Shown: positions 1 through 7,383, counted from the first letter of the stretch. The stretch is DNA of 15,104 bases from Paracoccaceae bacterium (GCA_024644285.1 JAHELH010000029.1:1-15104), one strand, 5' to 3'. Notes: a model not told the origin generated them from the letters alone. Program-made: numbers and translations.

Positions 1-269
1 GCCAGGACGCTGACATGGTGGCGGCGGATCAGCCAGACCAGCGAGGTGACCAGCATCATCAGCCAGGCGTTGATCGCCATCAGCGCGGACGGCACGTGCA
101 GGTAGATGATCTTGACCGTGGCGCCCTGCCGGTAATCGTCCGGCGTGAAGAAGAAGCCCCAGATCAGCCCGGTCGCCAGCGCGGCCGCCGCCAGCCCGGC
201 GACCCAGGGCAACACCGCGTCTGCGGTGGCGATGAACTTGCGCGGATTGGCGTATTCCCAAAGCGACAT
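1..269 (-). CDS. ccmC: Haem exporter protein CcmC, N-terminal part (cut by window edge)
   Basis: This is the inner-membrane haem-handling subunit of the cytochrome c maturation (System I) machinery. In the family it carries a periplasmic tryptophan-rich WWD domain and loads haem onto the chaperone CcmE. Only the first 89 codons are present; the gene continues past base 1. The ATG at 267-269 opens a protein beginning MSLWEYANPRKF, typical of alphaproteobacterial CcmC. It is followed by a first membrane helix around residues 20-42 and a second around 58-80 (KIIYLHVPSALMAIN, a conserved stretch). The WWD motif lies in the missing part. An AGGAAAC Shine-Dalgarno-like element sits about 8 bp upstream. 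It follows ccmB on the same strand after 143 bp, the largest gap in this otherwise compact run, so it may have extra regulation of its own. Confidence 0.93.
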   Translation of the reverse strand, partial: MSLWEYANPRKFIATADAVLPWVAGLAAAALATGLIWGFFFTPDDYRQGATVKIIYLHVPSALMAINAWLMMLVTSLVWLIRRHHVSVL

Positions 270-412
270 GCTGCGTTTCCTAGCTATTGCGCCATGGGCC
301 AACAAGGCCCTCTTTTGCGGCAAGATAGCCGCCGCGCGACCCGCGCACTTTGCGCCATGTCATGATTCATTGGCTGCTGTGCGGGCTACGTCGGGGCGCA
401 CTTGCGGGTCAC

Positions 413-1069
413 TCACCGAAGATTGATCCGGATCGCCGCGGCGGCGGCGAAGGGCAGCAGCGCCACCGCGCCCAGCGTGATGCCCGCCAGCAGGGTCAGG
501 GGCGTCGCCACCGCCAGCCCCTCGGCCCCGCGCCGGGTGACCTCGGCGCCGAATATCAGCGTCGGTACGTAAAGCGGCAGCACCAGCAGCGACAACAAGA
601 GCCCGCCGCGCTTGAGCCCCACGGTCAGCGCCGCTCCGAAGGCGCCGATCATGCTGAGGGCCGGCGTGCCGAGCGTCAGCGCGGCGAGAAGCCAGCCATA
701 TCCGGCCGGTGCGAGGTTCAACAGAACTCCCAGCACCGGCGCGGCCAGGGTCAGCGGCAGGCCGGTCGTCATCCAATGCGCCGCCGCCTTGACCGCCACG
801 ACGCCCTCCATCGGGATCGGTGCGGTGGCCAGCAGGTCGAGGCTGCCGTCCTCGTAATCCAGCTGGAACATTCGGTCGAGCGACAGCAGGCAGGCCAAGA
901 GCGCGGCCACCCACAGGATACCGGGCGCAATGGCGCGCAGGATGGCATTGTCGGGTCCGACGCCGAAGGGCACCAGCACGATGACGATGAGGAAGAAGGC
1001 CAGGCCAAGGCCGAATCCGCCGCCGGCGCGCATAGCCAGCTTCAGGTCGCGCAGAAAGAGGCGGATCAC
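413..1069 (-). CDS. ccmB: Haem exporter protein CcmB
   Basis: CcmB is the membrane subunit of the CcmAB ABC-type complex, which works with CcmC and CcmD to release haem-loaded CcmE during c-type cytochrome maturation. The 218-residue product is the usual family length. It has about six hydrophobic helices and the conserved cytoplasmic stretch DRMFQLDYEDGSLDLL at residues 65-80, a hallmark of CcmB, followed by an alternation of Ala/Leu/Gly-rich helices. The start is GTG (bases 1067-1069), and its last bases form the TGA stop of ccmA (1066-1068), a 4-bp GTGA overlap that implies translational coupling to the ATPase subunit. It ends with TGA at 413-415. Confidence 0.95.
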   Translation of the reverse strand: MIRLFLRDLKLAMRAGGGFGLGLAFFLIVIVLVPFGVGPDNAILRAIAPGILWVAALLACLLSLDRMFQLDYEDGSLDLLATAPIPMEGVVAVKAAAHWMTTGLPLTLAAPVLGVLLNLAPAGYGWLLAALTLGTPALSMIGAFGAALTVGLKRGGLLLSLLVLPLYVPTLIFGAEVTRRGAEGLAVATPLTLLAGITLGAVALLPFAAAAAIRINLR

Positions 1070-1677
1070 GTAAAGGCCTCTTCGAAGGCGCCGCCGGGCT
1101 GCGATGCCGCCTGGAAGGCCGTGATATCGAGGTCCTGCGCCTGCAGGCCGAGATCGACATGGGTGGCGATCAGCGCCGCGCCGCCATCGCCCAGATGCCG
1201 GCGCACCACCCCGGCGAACAGCTTGACGCTGGCGATGTCCAGCGAGACGGTGGGTTCGTCCAGCATCCAGATCGGCCGGCCGGTGACGAGCAGCCGCGCG
1301 AGGCCCAGCCGGCGTTTCTGTCCGGCTGACAGGTTTTGCGCCATACGGTCGGAAAGATGTTCTATCTCAAAGGACTGCAGTGCGTTCTTGATGTCGGTCA
1401 CGCCGTAGATGCCGGCCCAGAAGGCAAGGTTCTCGGCCACGCTTAGCGTCGCCTTGATACCGTCGGCATGGGCCGCATAGGCGATCGCGTCGGGCGCGCA
1501 ATCGATCCGCCCGGCCAGCGCCGGCTGCAGGCCCGCCAGGGTGCGCAACAGCGTCGTCTTGCCGCTGCCGTTGGGGCCGCGCAGAACCAGCACCTCGCCC
1601 GCCGCCAAGTCAAGGCCGACATGTTCGAGAACCGCCATGCCGCCGCGCGCGCAGGTCAGGTCGTGGACGCGCAGCAA
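1066..1677 (-). CDS. ccmA: Haem exporter ATP-binding protein CcmA, non-ATG start
   Basis: CcmA is the cytoplasmic ATPase of the CcmABCD complex; ATP hydrolysis drives release of holo-CcmE. With the TTG start at 1675-1677 the product is 203 residues, normal for CcmA. Visible motifs are Walker A GPNGSGKT (residues 34-41), the ABC signature LSAGQ (116-120), Walker B WMLDEP (137-142) and the switch His in ATHVD (His173). The start is uncertain. No ATG gives a complete N-terminus: the first in-frame ATG downstream (1636-1638) would remove the first beta-strand. The far-upstream ATG at 2047-2049 would overlap the whole preceding gene. Candidates are this TTG or the CTG at 1684-1686, which overlaps the TGA of the preceding gene as CTGA and would give MSPLLRVHDL. 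No strong Shine-Dalgarno is seen before either, which fits reinitiation after the upstream gene. Confidence 0.92.
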   Translation of the reverse strand: MLRVHDLTCARGGMAVLEHVGLDLAAGEVLVLRGPNGSGKTTLLRTLAGLQPALAGRIDCAPDAIAYAAHADGIKATLSVAENLAFWAGIYGVTDIKNALQSFEIEHLSDRMAQNLSAGQKRRLGLARLLVTGRPIWMLDEPTVSLDIASVKLFAGVVRRHLGDGGAALIATHVDLGLQAQDLDITAFQAASQPGGAFEEAFT

Positions 1678-1682
1678 GGGGC

Positions 1683-2036
1683 TCAGACCGGCAGCAGGGC
1701 GGCGGCGACGCGGCGGCCCTCGCTGAGCAGGATGTTGAAGGTCCGGCAGGCGGGCGGCGAGGCCATGGCTTCGACACCCAGCCCGGCCTCTTCGAGGGCG
1801 GCGCGGAAGTCCGCGGGCAGATGCGCCGTCTCGGCCCCGGTGCCGACGAACAGCACATCGATCTCGGCCACCAGCGCCAGCAATGCCGCCTGGTCGTCGT
1901 AACCGCCCCAGGCGGCGGCTCTGGTGGGCGTGACCAGCACGGCGCCTTCGAAGACCTCGCCGCCGACGCGGAAGAAACCGGGCCCGTAGCCGTCGATGGG
2001 CCGGGCGTCGGGAAAGCTGATTTCGTTCAGGCGCAT
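1683..2036 (-). CDS. Mth938-like domain protein (DUF498 family)
   Basis: This is a 117-residue single-domain protein of the Mth938/DUF498 fold, a small alpha/beta domain also found in the mitochondrial complex I assembly factor NDUFAF3. The bacterial function is not established. Supporting features are the opening MRLNEISFPDARPIDGYGPGF, a central VTPTRAAAWG loop, the LFVGTGAE turn (residues 62-69, a family landmark) and the closing stretch with ACRTFNILLSEGRRVAAALL. Length is typical. The ATG at 2034-2036 has a GGGGGCG purine-rich stretch about 5-11 bp upstream. It lies 16 bp after the TauE-like gene and directly before ccmA. In related genomes, as far as I recall, it also sits between secF and the ccm genes, so a role near membrane protein or cytochrome assembly is possible but is inference only. 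Confidence 0.85.
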   Translation of the reverse strand: MRLNEISFPDARPIDGYGPGFFRVGGEVFEGAVLVTPTRAAAWGGYDDQAALLALVAEIDVLFVGTGAETAHLPADFRAALEEAGLGVEAMASPPACRTFNILLSEGRRVAAALLPV

Positions 2037-2052
2037 CGCACGCCCCCATGCA

Positions 2053-2805
2053 TTAGTCCCACAGCGGCAGGCCGCTCAGCGCCGAGATCGCGATGATCAC
2101 ATAGGCGATGGCGCGGTAGAGCCGTTCGCGCGCGGGATCGAACAAGGCCGATCCCAACGCGACAGCCCCCAGATAGACCGGCGCAAGCCCGAGGCCAAGC
2201 AGAATGGGCGTGCGACTGAGCAGCCCGTTCAGCCCGAAGACCGCCAGCATCAGCAGATCGGCGAGGATCAGGAACAGCATCGTGTTGGCGCGGATCACCG
2301 AGACCGGCAGCGGGCGCGCCATGTAGAGCAGGATCACCGGCGGCCCGGGCAGGCCCACCGCGCCCGCCAGAAACCCCGCTAGGCCGCCGGTGCCGTAGAT
2401 CAGCGGGCGGCCGACTGCGCCACGGTACCGGACGCCGCTCACGAGCAGGATCAGCAGGACCAGGGTAAGGACGGACACCGCGTAGCGAAAGCTTTCCGGC
2501 GTCAGCACCAGAAGCACCGCGACGCCCAGCGGCACGCCGACCAGCGCACCTGCCCCGAGCCGTAGCACGTCGCGCGGATGGCCGTCGCGCAGGGCGCGCG
2601 GAACCGCCGGCAAGGGACCGATGATGTCGTAGACGACCAGGGTGATCAGCACCCAGATCGGCGGCAGGACCTGCGCGGCGATGGGCATGTAGACCATTGC
2701 CGTCCCGAAGCCGGAGAACCCGCGCACCAGCCCGGCCAGGCCGACGCCGAGAAACAGCCAGCCCAGTCCCTGAAGGGCCAGCACCTCGGCAACGGCGGCG
2801 CTCAT
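2053..2805 (-). CDS. TauE/SafE (TSUP) family membrane transporter
   Basis: This 250-residue polytopic membrane protein belongs to the TauE/SafE family (formerly DUF81), whose characterised members export sulfite, sulfoacetate or related anions. It has about seven to eight hydrophobic helices. The family signature near the N-terminus is RGFSGFGTAMVYMP (residues 28-41), and a related loop, FLAGAVGLPGPPVILLYMA, lies in the second half, as expected for the two-fold internal repeat. The start ATG (2803-2805) is separated from the secF TGA by a single base, so it is probably translationally coupled; no clear Shine-Dalgarno is present. The substrate cannot be read from sequence. It lies inside the sec-ccm run with no sulfur gene nearby. 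Confidence 0.88.
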   Translation of the reverse strand: MSAAVAEVLALQGLGWLFLGVGLAGLVRGFSGFGTAMVYMPIAAQVLPPIWVLITLVVYDIIGPLPAVPRALRDGHPRDVLRLGAGALVGVPLGVAVLLVLTPESFRYAVSVLTLVLLILLVSGVRYRGAVGRPLIYGTGGLAGFLAGAVGLPGPPVILLYMARPLPVSVIRANTMLFLILADLLMLAVFGLNGLLSRTPILLGLGLAPVYLGAVALGSALFDPARERLYRAIAYVIIAISALSGLPLWD

Positions 2806-2806
2806 G

Positions 2807-3775
2807 TCAGGTGTCGGCGTTGCCGAATTGCGTGCCCGCGCCGGCGTCGGGCTTGGACCAGTCGCGCTTGGTGCCCAGCATCAGCACGATGTTCTTGGCG
2901 ACGTAGACCGTGGAATAGGTGCCGACGATGACGCCGAAAGTGATCGCAAAGACGAAGCCGCGGATCACGTCGCCGCCGAGGATCAACAGCGCGATCAGCG
3001 CGATCAGCGTGGTGCCCGAGGTCATGATCGTGCGGCTGAGCGTCTCGTTGACGCTGAGGTTCATCACGTCGCGCAGGGGCATGGTCTTGAACTTGATCAG
3101 GTTTTCGCGGACCCGGTCGAAGATCACCACGGTGTCGTTGATCGAATAGCCGACGATGGTCAGAAGCGCCGCGATGGTCGCCAGGTCGAAGCGGATCTGG
3201 AAGGCGGCGAAGATGCCGATGGTCAGCAGCACGTCGTGAAACAGCGCCGCCACCGCGCCCACGGCGAACTGCCATTCAAAGCGCAGCCAGACATAGACCA
3301 TGATCGCCAGCAGCGCGACGAGAACGGCGATGATGGCGGACTGAATCAGCTCTCCGCTGACCTTGGGACCCACGCTTTCCACCGCAGGGAAGGTAATCGA
3401 CGGATCCACGGCCTGCAGTGCCTCTTCCACGGCCAGCACGGTCTCGGCGCTGACGCTCTCTTGCCCTTCCTGCGCCTGGATACGGATCATCGCGACGTTC
3501 TGGTCGTCGTCGAAGGACGGGTCGAACACCTCGGTGATCGACACGTCGCCCAGGCCCAGCGGCGCGATGGCCTGGCGGTAGGCGCCCACATCGACGGGCT
3601 GCACCGATTCGGTGCGGATCGTGGTGCCGCCCTGGAAGTCGATGCCGAAATTGAGCCCGACCGCCAGCCAGACGATCAGCGACAACACCATGGCGATGCA
3701 GGACGCGCCGAAGGTGTAGCGGGCGTAGTAGAAGAAATCGAAATTGGTCTGCTCGGGGACCAGTCGCAGGCGCAT
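2807..3775 (-). CDS. secF: Protein translocase subunit SecF
   Basis: SecF forms, with SecD and YajC, the accessory complex of the SecYEG channel that uses proton motive force to help pull secreted proteins out on the periplasmic side. The product is 322 residues with one N-terminal membrane helix (about 21-40), the conserved GIDFQGGT motif (44-51) opening a short periplasmic domain, and five C-terminal helices. The proton-path region carries VGYSINDTVVIFDRVREN (208-225), diagnostic of SecF. The C-terminus ends in a short hydrophilic tail. It starts with ATG 3 bp after the secD stop, with GAGG about 10 bp upstream, and ends one base before the TauE-like gene. Confidence 0.97.
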   Translation of the reverse strand: MRLRLVPEQTNFDFFYYARYTFGASCIAMVLSLIVWLAVGLNFGIDFQGGTTIRTESVQPVDVGAYRQAIAPLGLGDVSITEVFDPSFDDDQNVAMIRIQAQEGQESVSAETVLAVEEALQAVDPSITFPAVESVGPKVSGELIQSAIIAVLVALLAIMVYVWLRFEWQFAVGAVAALFHDVLLTIGIFAAFQIRFDLATIAALLTIVGYSINDTVVIFDRVRENLIKFKTMPLRDVMNLSVNETLSRTIMTSGTTLIALIALLILGGDVIRGFVFAITFGVIVGTYSTVYVAKNIVLMLGTKRDWSKPDAGAGTQFGNADT

Positions 3776-3778
3776 GGC

Positions 3779-5440
3779 TCAGACCTCGATGGTTTTTGGG
3801 CGGCGGCGTTCGAACCACATCACCAGGATCAGCCGGGTCACGAAGATCGCCGTGAAGATCGATGTCAGGATGCCGAGGCCCAGGGTGACCGAGAAGCCGC
3901 GCACGGGACCCGAGCCCATGGTGAACAGGATCACCGCGATGATGAAGGTGGTGATGTTGGCGTCAAGGATGGCCGACAGCGCCTTCTCGTAGCCCAGCTC
4001 GATGGCGCGGGCCGGTCCCTTGGCGGTTTTCAGTTCCTCGCGGATCCGTTCGAAGACCAGCACGTTGGCGTCCACCGCCATGCCGATGGTCAGAACGATC
4101 CCGGCGATGCCCGGCAGGGTCAGCGTGGCGCCGATGGCGCTGAGCAGGCCGAAGATCAGGCCCACGTTGATCACCAGCGCGATGTTGGCGACGATGCCGA
4201 ACCAGCCATAACTGAGCGCCATGAAGACCAGCACCGCCATGCCGGCGATCAGGCAGGCGATGCGGCCGGCCTCGATGCTGTCGGCGCCCAGTTCCGGGCC
4301 GATGGTGCGTTCCTCGAGAAAGGTCATCTCTGCCGGCAGCGCGCCGGCGCGCAGCAGGATGGCCAGCTTGGTGCTTTCCTCGACGCTGAAATTGCCGGTG
4401 ATCTGGCCTGACCCGCCGGTGATCGCCTCGCGGATCACCGGGGCGCTGATCACCTCTTCGTCGAGCACGATGGCGAAGGGGCTGCCCACGTTGTCGGACG
4501 TGTACTGGCCGAACTTTCGCGCGCCGGTCGGATTGAAACGGAAATTGACTGAGGGCTGGCCGTTCTGGTCAAAGCCGGGCTGGGCGTCGGTCAGTTCCTC
4601 GCCAGTCACGACGGGGGTCTGTTCCAGCACATAGAACACGCCCTCTTCATCGAGCGACGGGAATAGTATGTTCCGCGGACCGGGATTCTGATCGGCGTCA
4701 GAGGTGCGGCTGATGACCGGGTGAAAGGTCAGCTGGGCTGTGGTGCCGATCAGCGCCTTGAGTTCCTCGGCGGAGCCGATGCCCGGCACCTGGATCAGGA
4801 TCCGGTCCTCGCCCTGGCGCTGGATCGTGGGCTCGCGGGTGCCGACCTCGTCAACGCGGCGGCGGATGATTTCAAGCGATTGCTGGATGGTCCGATTGTC
4901 GGTGGCGAGCTTTTCCTCGTCCGACAACTGGACCACGATATCTGCGCCCTCCGCCGCGACCACGATGTCAGACGCGCCGACCCCGGTCAGCGTAACCACC
5001 GGCCGCGCGACCTCGCGGACCACTTCCAGCGCGCGCGCCATGCCCTCGGGCTGCGAGATCCGGACGCGCAGGGTGCCCGGCGCGCTGTCCTGGCGCCGGA
5101 TGGTGCCGACCACGGCGCGTTCCTCGCGCAGGGCGTCGCGGATCTCGGGCCAGTAGCCGTCCATCCGGCTTTCGTAGACATCCTCGACCTTCACCTCGGC
5201 CAGCAGGTGCGCGCCGCCGCGCAGGTCCAGCCCGAGATTGACGAGCGTGGCGGGCAGCCAGTCGGGCCACAGGGCCCGGGCCGCCTCGCGCTCTGGCGTA
5301 GCACCCAGTTTCTCGATCTCGGCCACGGCGTCGTTGCGCTGTTCGACGCGGGTGTAGAACAGGTTCGGCATGGCAAAGGCCAGCCCGAGGACCACAGCCG
5401 TCCAGATCAGGACCCGCTTCCAAGTGGGGATTTGCAGCAT
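3779..5440 (-). CDS. secD: Protein translocase subunit SecD
   Basis: SecD is the larger partner of SecF, an RND-superfamily protein whose periplasmic domain captures translocating polypeptide. Starting at the ATG at 5438-5440 gives 553 residues, a normal bacterial length. It shows one N-terminal helix (about 8-28), the GLDLRGG motif (70-76), a large periplasmic region with P1/P4-like segments (RRRVDEVGTREPTIQRQG around 193-210, then FRFNPTGARKFGQYT around 301-315) and a C-terminal five-helix bundle containing GMAVDANVLVFERIREE (453-469), the SecD counterpart of the SecF motif. The reading frame is open much further upstream, to 5989, but that part overlaps yajC in another frame and has no SecD-like sequence, so it is not coding. 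It lies 20 bp after yajC and 3 bp before secF. Confidence 0.97.
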   Translation of the reverse strand: MLQIPTWKRVLIWTAVVLGLAFAMPNLFYTRVEQRNDAVAEIEKLGATPEREAARALWPDWLPATLVNLGLDLRGGAHLLAEVKVEDVYESRMDGYWPEIRDALREERAVVGTIRRQDSAPGTLRVRISQPEGMARALEVVREVARPVVTLTGVGASDIVVAAEGADIVVQLSDEEKLATDNRTIQQSLEIIRRRVDEVGTREPTIQRQGEDRILIQVPGIGSAEELKALIGTTAQLTFHPVISRTSDADQNPGPRNILFPSLDEEGVFYVLEQTPVVTGEELTDAQPGFDQNGQPSVNFRFNPTGARKFGQYTSDNVGSPFAIVLDEEVISAPVIREAITGGSGQITGNFSVEESTKLAILLRAGALPAEMTFLEERTIGPELGADSIEAGRIACLIAGMAVLVFMALSYGWFGIVANIALVINVGLIFGLLSAIGATLTLPGIAGIVLTIGMAVDANVLVFERIREELKTAKGPARAIELGYEKALSAILDANITTFIIAVILFTMGSGPVRGFSVTLGLGILTSIFTAIFVTRLILVMWFERRRPKTIEV

Positions 5441-5460
5441 GTCGGGCGGCTTTCGCTGGC

Positions 5461-5784
5461 TTAGGCGTCCGAGACGGCTTCGGTCTTGGTGAGCACCTGG
5501 GCGACGGTCGACTTGATCACCCGGACCTTCACGTTCGGTGCAAGTTCGACCTCTATCTCCCTGTCGTCCTTGACTTTGCTGACCTTGCCGATCAGCCCGC
5601 CAGAGGTCACCACCTGGTCGCCGCGGCGCAGTTCGCTGACCATCTTGGCGTGTTCCTTGGCCTTTTTCTGCTGCGGGCGGATCAAGAGGAAATACATGAT
5701 CGCGAAGATCAGGATCAGGGGGATGAAGCTGGCGAAGGCGCTTCCCCCTCCGGCCGCTTGGGCGTAGGCGGGCGTGGCGAGCAT
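5461..5784 (-). CDS. yajC: Preprotein translocase subunit YajC
   Basis: YajC is a small inner-membrane protein of the SecDF-YajC accessory complex. The 107-residue product has a short N-terminal Ala/Gly-rich segment, a single membrane helix (about residues 18-35, FASFIPLILIFAIMYFLLI), the invariant IRPQQKKAKEH motif straight after it, and a cytoplasmic beta-rich domain with RRGDQVVTSGGLIGKV. This is the standard family layout. The ATG at 5782-5784 is preceded by a good Shine-Dalgarno (AAAGGA, about 7 bp away). It is the first gene of the minus-strand run leading through secD-secF to the ccm genes, and faces serS across a 309-bp divergent intergenic region. Confidence 0.96.
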   Translation of the reverse strand: MLATPAYAQAAGGGSAFASFIPLILIFAIMYFLLIRPQQKKAKEHAKMVSELRRGDQVVTSGGLIGKVSKVKDDREIEVELAPNVKVRVIKSTVAQVLTKTEAVSDA

Positions 5785-6093
5785 CGGTTGGTCCTTTGGC
5801 TGTGGCGGGGCGGCGGGCGCCCGTCGAATTGGCGCGCACCCTATCTTCGGGCCGGGCTAGGCGCAAGGCGGCGACGCCGACGATTTGGTGACCGGTCCGG
5901 GCCCCGGAATCGGCGGTAAGTATGGAATTCCGTACCTGCAATTCCGTGTGGCGCGGGGCTATGTAAATCGTGGCGCGCGAAGGGGTCACGAGTGGACTGT
6001 TGCTTGCGTATCGAGTGTCTGATTACCTTCGCGCGTTGATCTTCCCCCGGAAAACATCCTACATCCCGGCCAACACCTATCGAGGTCCGGGAC
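5785..6093. other. Divergent intergenic region between yajC and serS
   Basis: This 309-bp stretch has no plausible gene on either strand. It must hold the promoters for both yajC (leftward) and serS (rightward). Besides the candidate yajC promoter, it contains an 8-bp direct repeat AATTCCGT (5926-5933 and 5940-5947, 14 bp apart); the left copy lies in the palindrome GGAATTCC (5924-5931). The right side is less GC-rich than its flanks, as expected for a promoter region. A weak plus-strand pair, TTGATC (6036-6041) and TACATC (6060-6065), could serve serS. The serS Shine-Dalgarno (GAGG) lies about 8 bp before its ATG. I see no riboswitch or attenuator-like fold. Confidence 0.6.
5838..5866 (-). 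promoter_or_regulatory. Candidate sigma-70-type promoter for yajC-secDF
   Basis: On the minus strand a TTGCGC box (5861-5866) and a TAGGGT box (5838-5843) are separated by 17 bp, which would place the start of transcription near 5831, about 47 bases before the yajC ATG. Both hexamers match the consensus only partly (three of six bases each). It is the best-spaced pair I found in this region, but similar pairs can arise by chance. Confidence 0.3.
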
Positions 6094-7383
6094 ATGCATG
6101 ACATCAGGGTAATCCGGGACGACCCGGAAGCGTTCGACGCGGCCATGGGACGGCTTGGCGTCGGGCCGGTGGCGGCCGACGTGCTGGCGGTTGACGAGCG
6201 CCGCCGGACGGCCATCGCCGCGGCCGAGGCGGCGCAGGCGGAACGGAATGCGGCCTCCAAACAGGTGGGCGCGGCCAAGGCCACGGGCGACGAGGCCGAG
6301 TTCGAGCGGCTGCGCGGGCTGGTGGCGACGAAGAAGGACGAGATCGCGCGGCTGGAGGACGAAGCGCGCGCGGCGGACGCGGCGCTGCGCGACATGCTGC
6401 TGCGGCTGCCGAACGCGCCGCTGGGGGACGTGCCGGACGGCGCGGACGAGAACGACAACGTGGAGATCCGGCGGTGGGGCGAGCCGCCATCGTTCGGCTT
6501 CAAGCCAAAAGAGCATTACGAACTCGCCGCCGCGCAAGGTCTGGATTTCGAGACCGCGGCAAAGCTGTCGGGCGCGCGGTTCGTGGTGTTGCAGGGTGCT
6601 GTGGCACGGGTACACCGGGCGCTGGCGCAGTTCATGCTGGACGTGCATACGACCGAGAACGGGCTGACCGAGACCAACACCCCGGTGCTGGTGCGCGACG
6701 AGGCGATGCTGGGCACGGGCCAGTTGCCGAAATTCGCCGAGGACAGCTATCAGACGACGAACGGCTGGTGGCTGATCCCGACCTCCGAGGTGACGCTGAC
6801 CAACACGGTGCGCGAGGAGATTCTCGACGAAGCGGCGCTGCCTATCCGGATGTGCGCGCATTCGCTGTGCTTCCGATCCGAGGCCGGCTCGGCGGGCAAG
6901 GACACCGCCGGCATGCTGCGCCAGCATCAGTTCGAGAAGGTCGAGATGGTGTCGATCACGCATCCGGAAAAGTCGCTGGACGAGCACGCGCGGATGACGC
7001 GGCTGGCCGAGCATATTCTCGAGCGACTGGGGCTGGCCTATCGCACCGTGGTCTTGTGCACCGGCGACATGGGGTTTGGCGCGCGCAAGACGCACGACAT
7101 CGAGGTCTGGCTGCCCGGGCAAGACAAATACCGGGAGATTTCCAGCGTAAGCGTCTGCGGGGATTTCCAGGCGCGGCGGATGAATGCGCGGTTCCGGCCC
7201 GAGGGCGGCGGCAAGCCGGAATTCGTCCATACGCTGAACGGCTCGGGCCTCGCCGTGGGGCGCTGCCTGATCGCGGTTCTGGAGAACGGGCAGCAGGAAG
7301 ACGGCTCGGTGGTCTTGCCGTCCGTTCTGGTGCCCTATGTCGGAGGCACGACGCGGATCACGGCCAACGGCGAGCTGACATGA
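6094..7383 (+). CDS. serS: Seryl-tRNA synthetase
   Basis: This class II aminoacyl-tRNA synthetase charges tRNA-Ser (and tRNA-Sec where present) with serine in the cytoplasm. The 429-residue length is typical. Residues 1-110 form the N-terminal domain with the long antiparallel coiled coil (Ala/Glu/Arg-rich, about 28-100) that reaches the tRNA long variable arm. The catalytic domain shows motif 1 (around ENGLTETNTPVLV, 188-200), the TSE serine-binding loop (230-232), motif 2 with FRSEAGSAGKDTAGMLRQHQF (from 260) and motif 3 with NGSGLAVGRCLIAVLEN (382-398). The ISSVSVCGDFQARRMNAR stretch (349-366) is also characteristic. The ATG at 6094 has GAGG about 8 bp upstream. The stop overlaps the start of the next gene by 4 bp (ATGA). 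Confidence 0.98.
   Translation: MHDIRVIRDDPEAFDAAMGRLGVGPVAADVLAVDERRRTAIAAAEAAQAERNAASKQVGAAKATGDEAEFERLRGLVATKKDEIARLEDEARAADAALRDMLLRLPNAPLGDVPDGADENDNVEIRRWGEPPSFGFKPKEHYELAAAQGLDFETAAKLSGARFVVLQGAVARVHRALAQFMLDVHTTENGLTETNTPVLVRDEAMLGTGQLPKFAEDSYQTTNGWWLIPTSEVTLTNTVREEILDEAALPIRMCAHSLCFRSEAGSAGKDTAGMLRQHQFEKVEMVSITHPEKSLDEHARMTRLAEHILERLGLAYRTVVLCTGDMGFGARKTHDIEVWLPGQDKYREISSVSVCGDFQARRMNARFRPEGGGKPEFVHTLNGSGLAVGRCLIAVLENGQQEDGSVVLPSVLVPYVGGTTRITANGELT

Noticed and set aside
297..315. Hairpin followed by a short T run on the plus strand, resembling a terminator
   Set aside because: The stem is only 5 bp, and the T run follows it on the plus strand, where there is no gene to terminate; on the coding (minus) strand the order is reversed.
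284..370. Minus-strand 28-codon ORF between ccmB and ccmC
   Set aside because: No Shine-Dalgarno, no recognisable sequence and no sign of a membrane helix such as that of CcmD; it is most likely chance.
1066..2049. Open frame of 327 codons in the ccmA frame starting from an ATG at 2047-2049, suggesting a CcmA with a long N-terminal extension
   Set aside because: The upstream part is Arg/Gly-rich shadow sequence that completely overlaps the well-supported Mth938 gene in another frame. CcmA homologues start where the LLRVHDL sequence begins.
2804..4411. Plus-strand ORF of 535 codons opposite secD-secF
   Set aside because: It is Asp/Gln/His/Gly-rich with no family resemblance and lies antisense to certain SecD and SecF coding sequence; it is open only because of the high GC third positions.
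5441..5989. N-terminal extension of the SecD frame up to 5989
   Set aside because: It overlaps yajC on the same strand in another frame, and the sequence has no SecD features; SecD proteins start at the MLQIPTWKR region.
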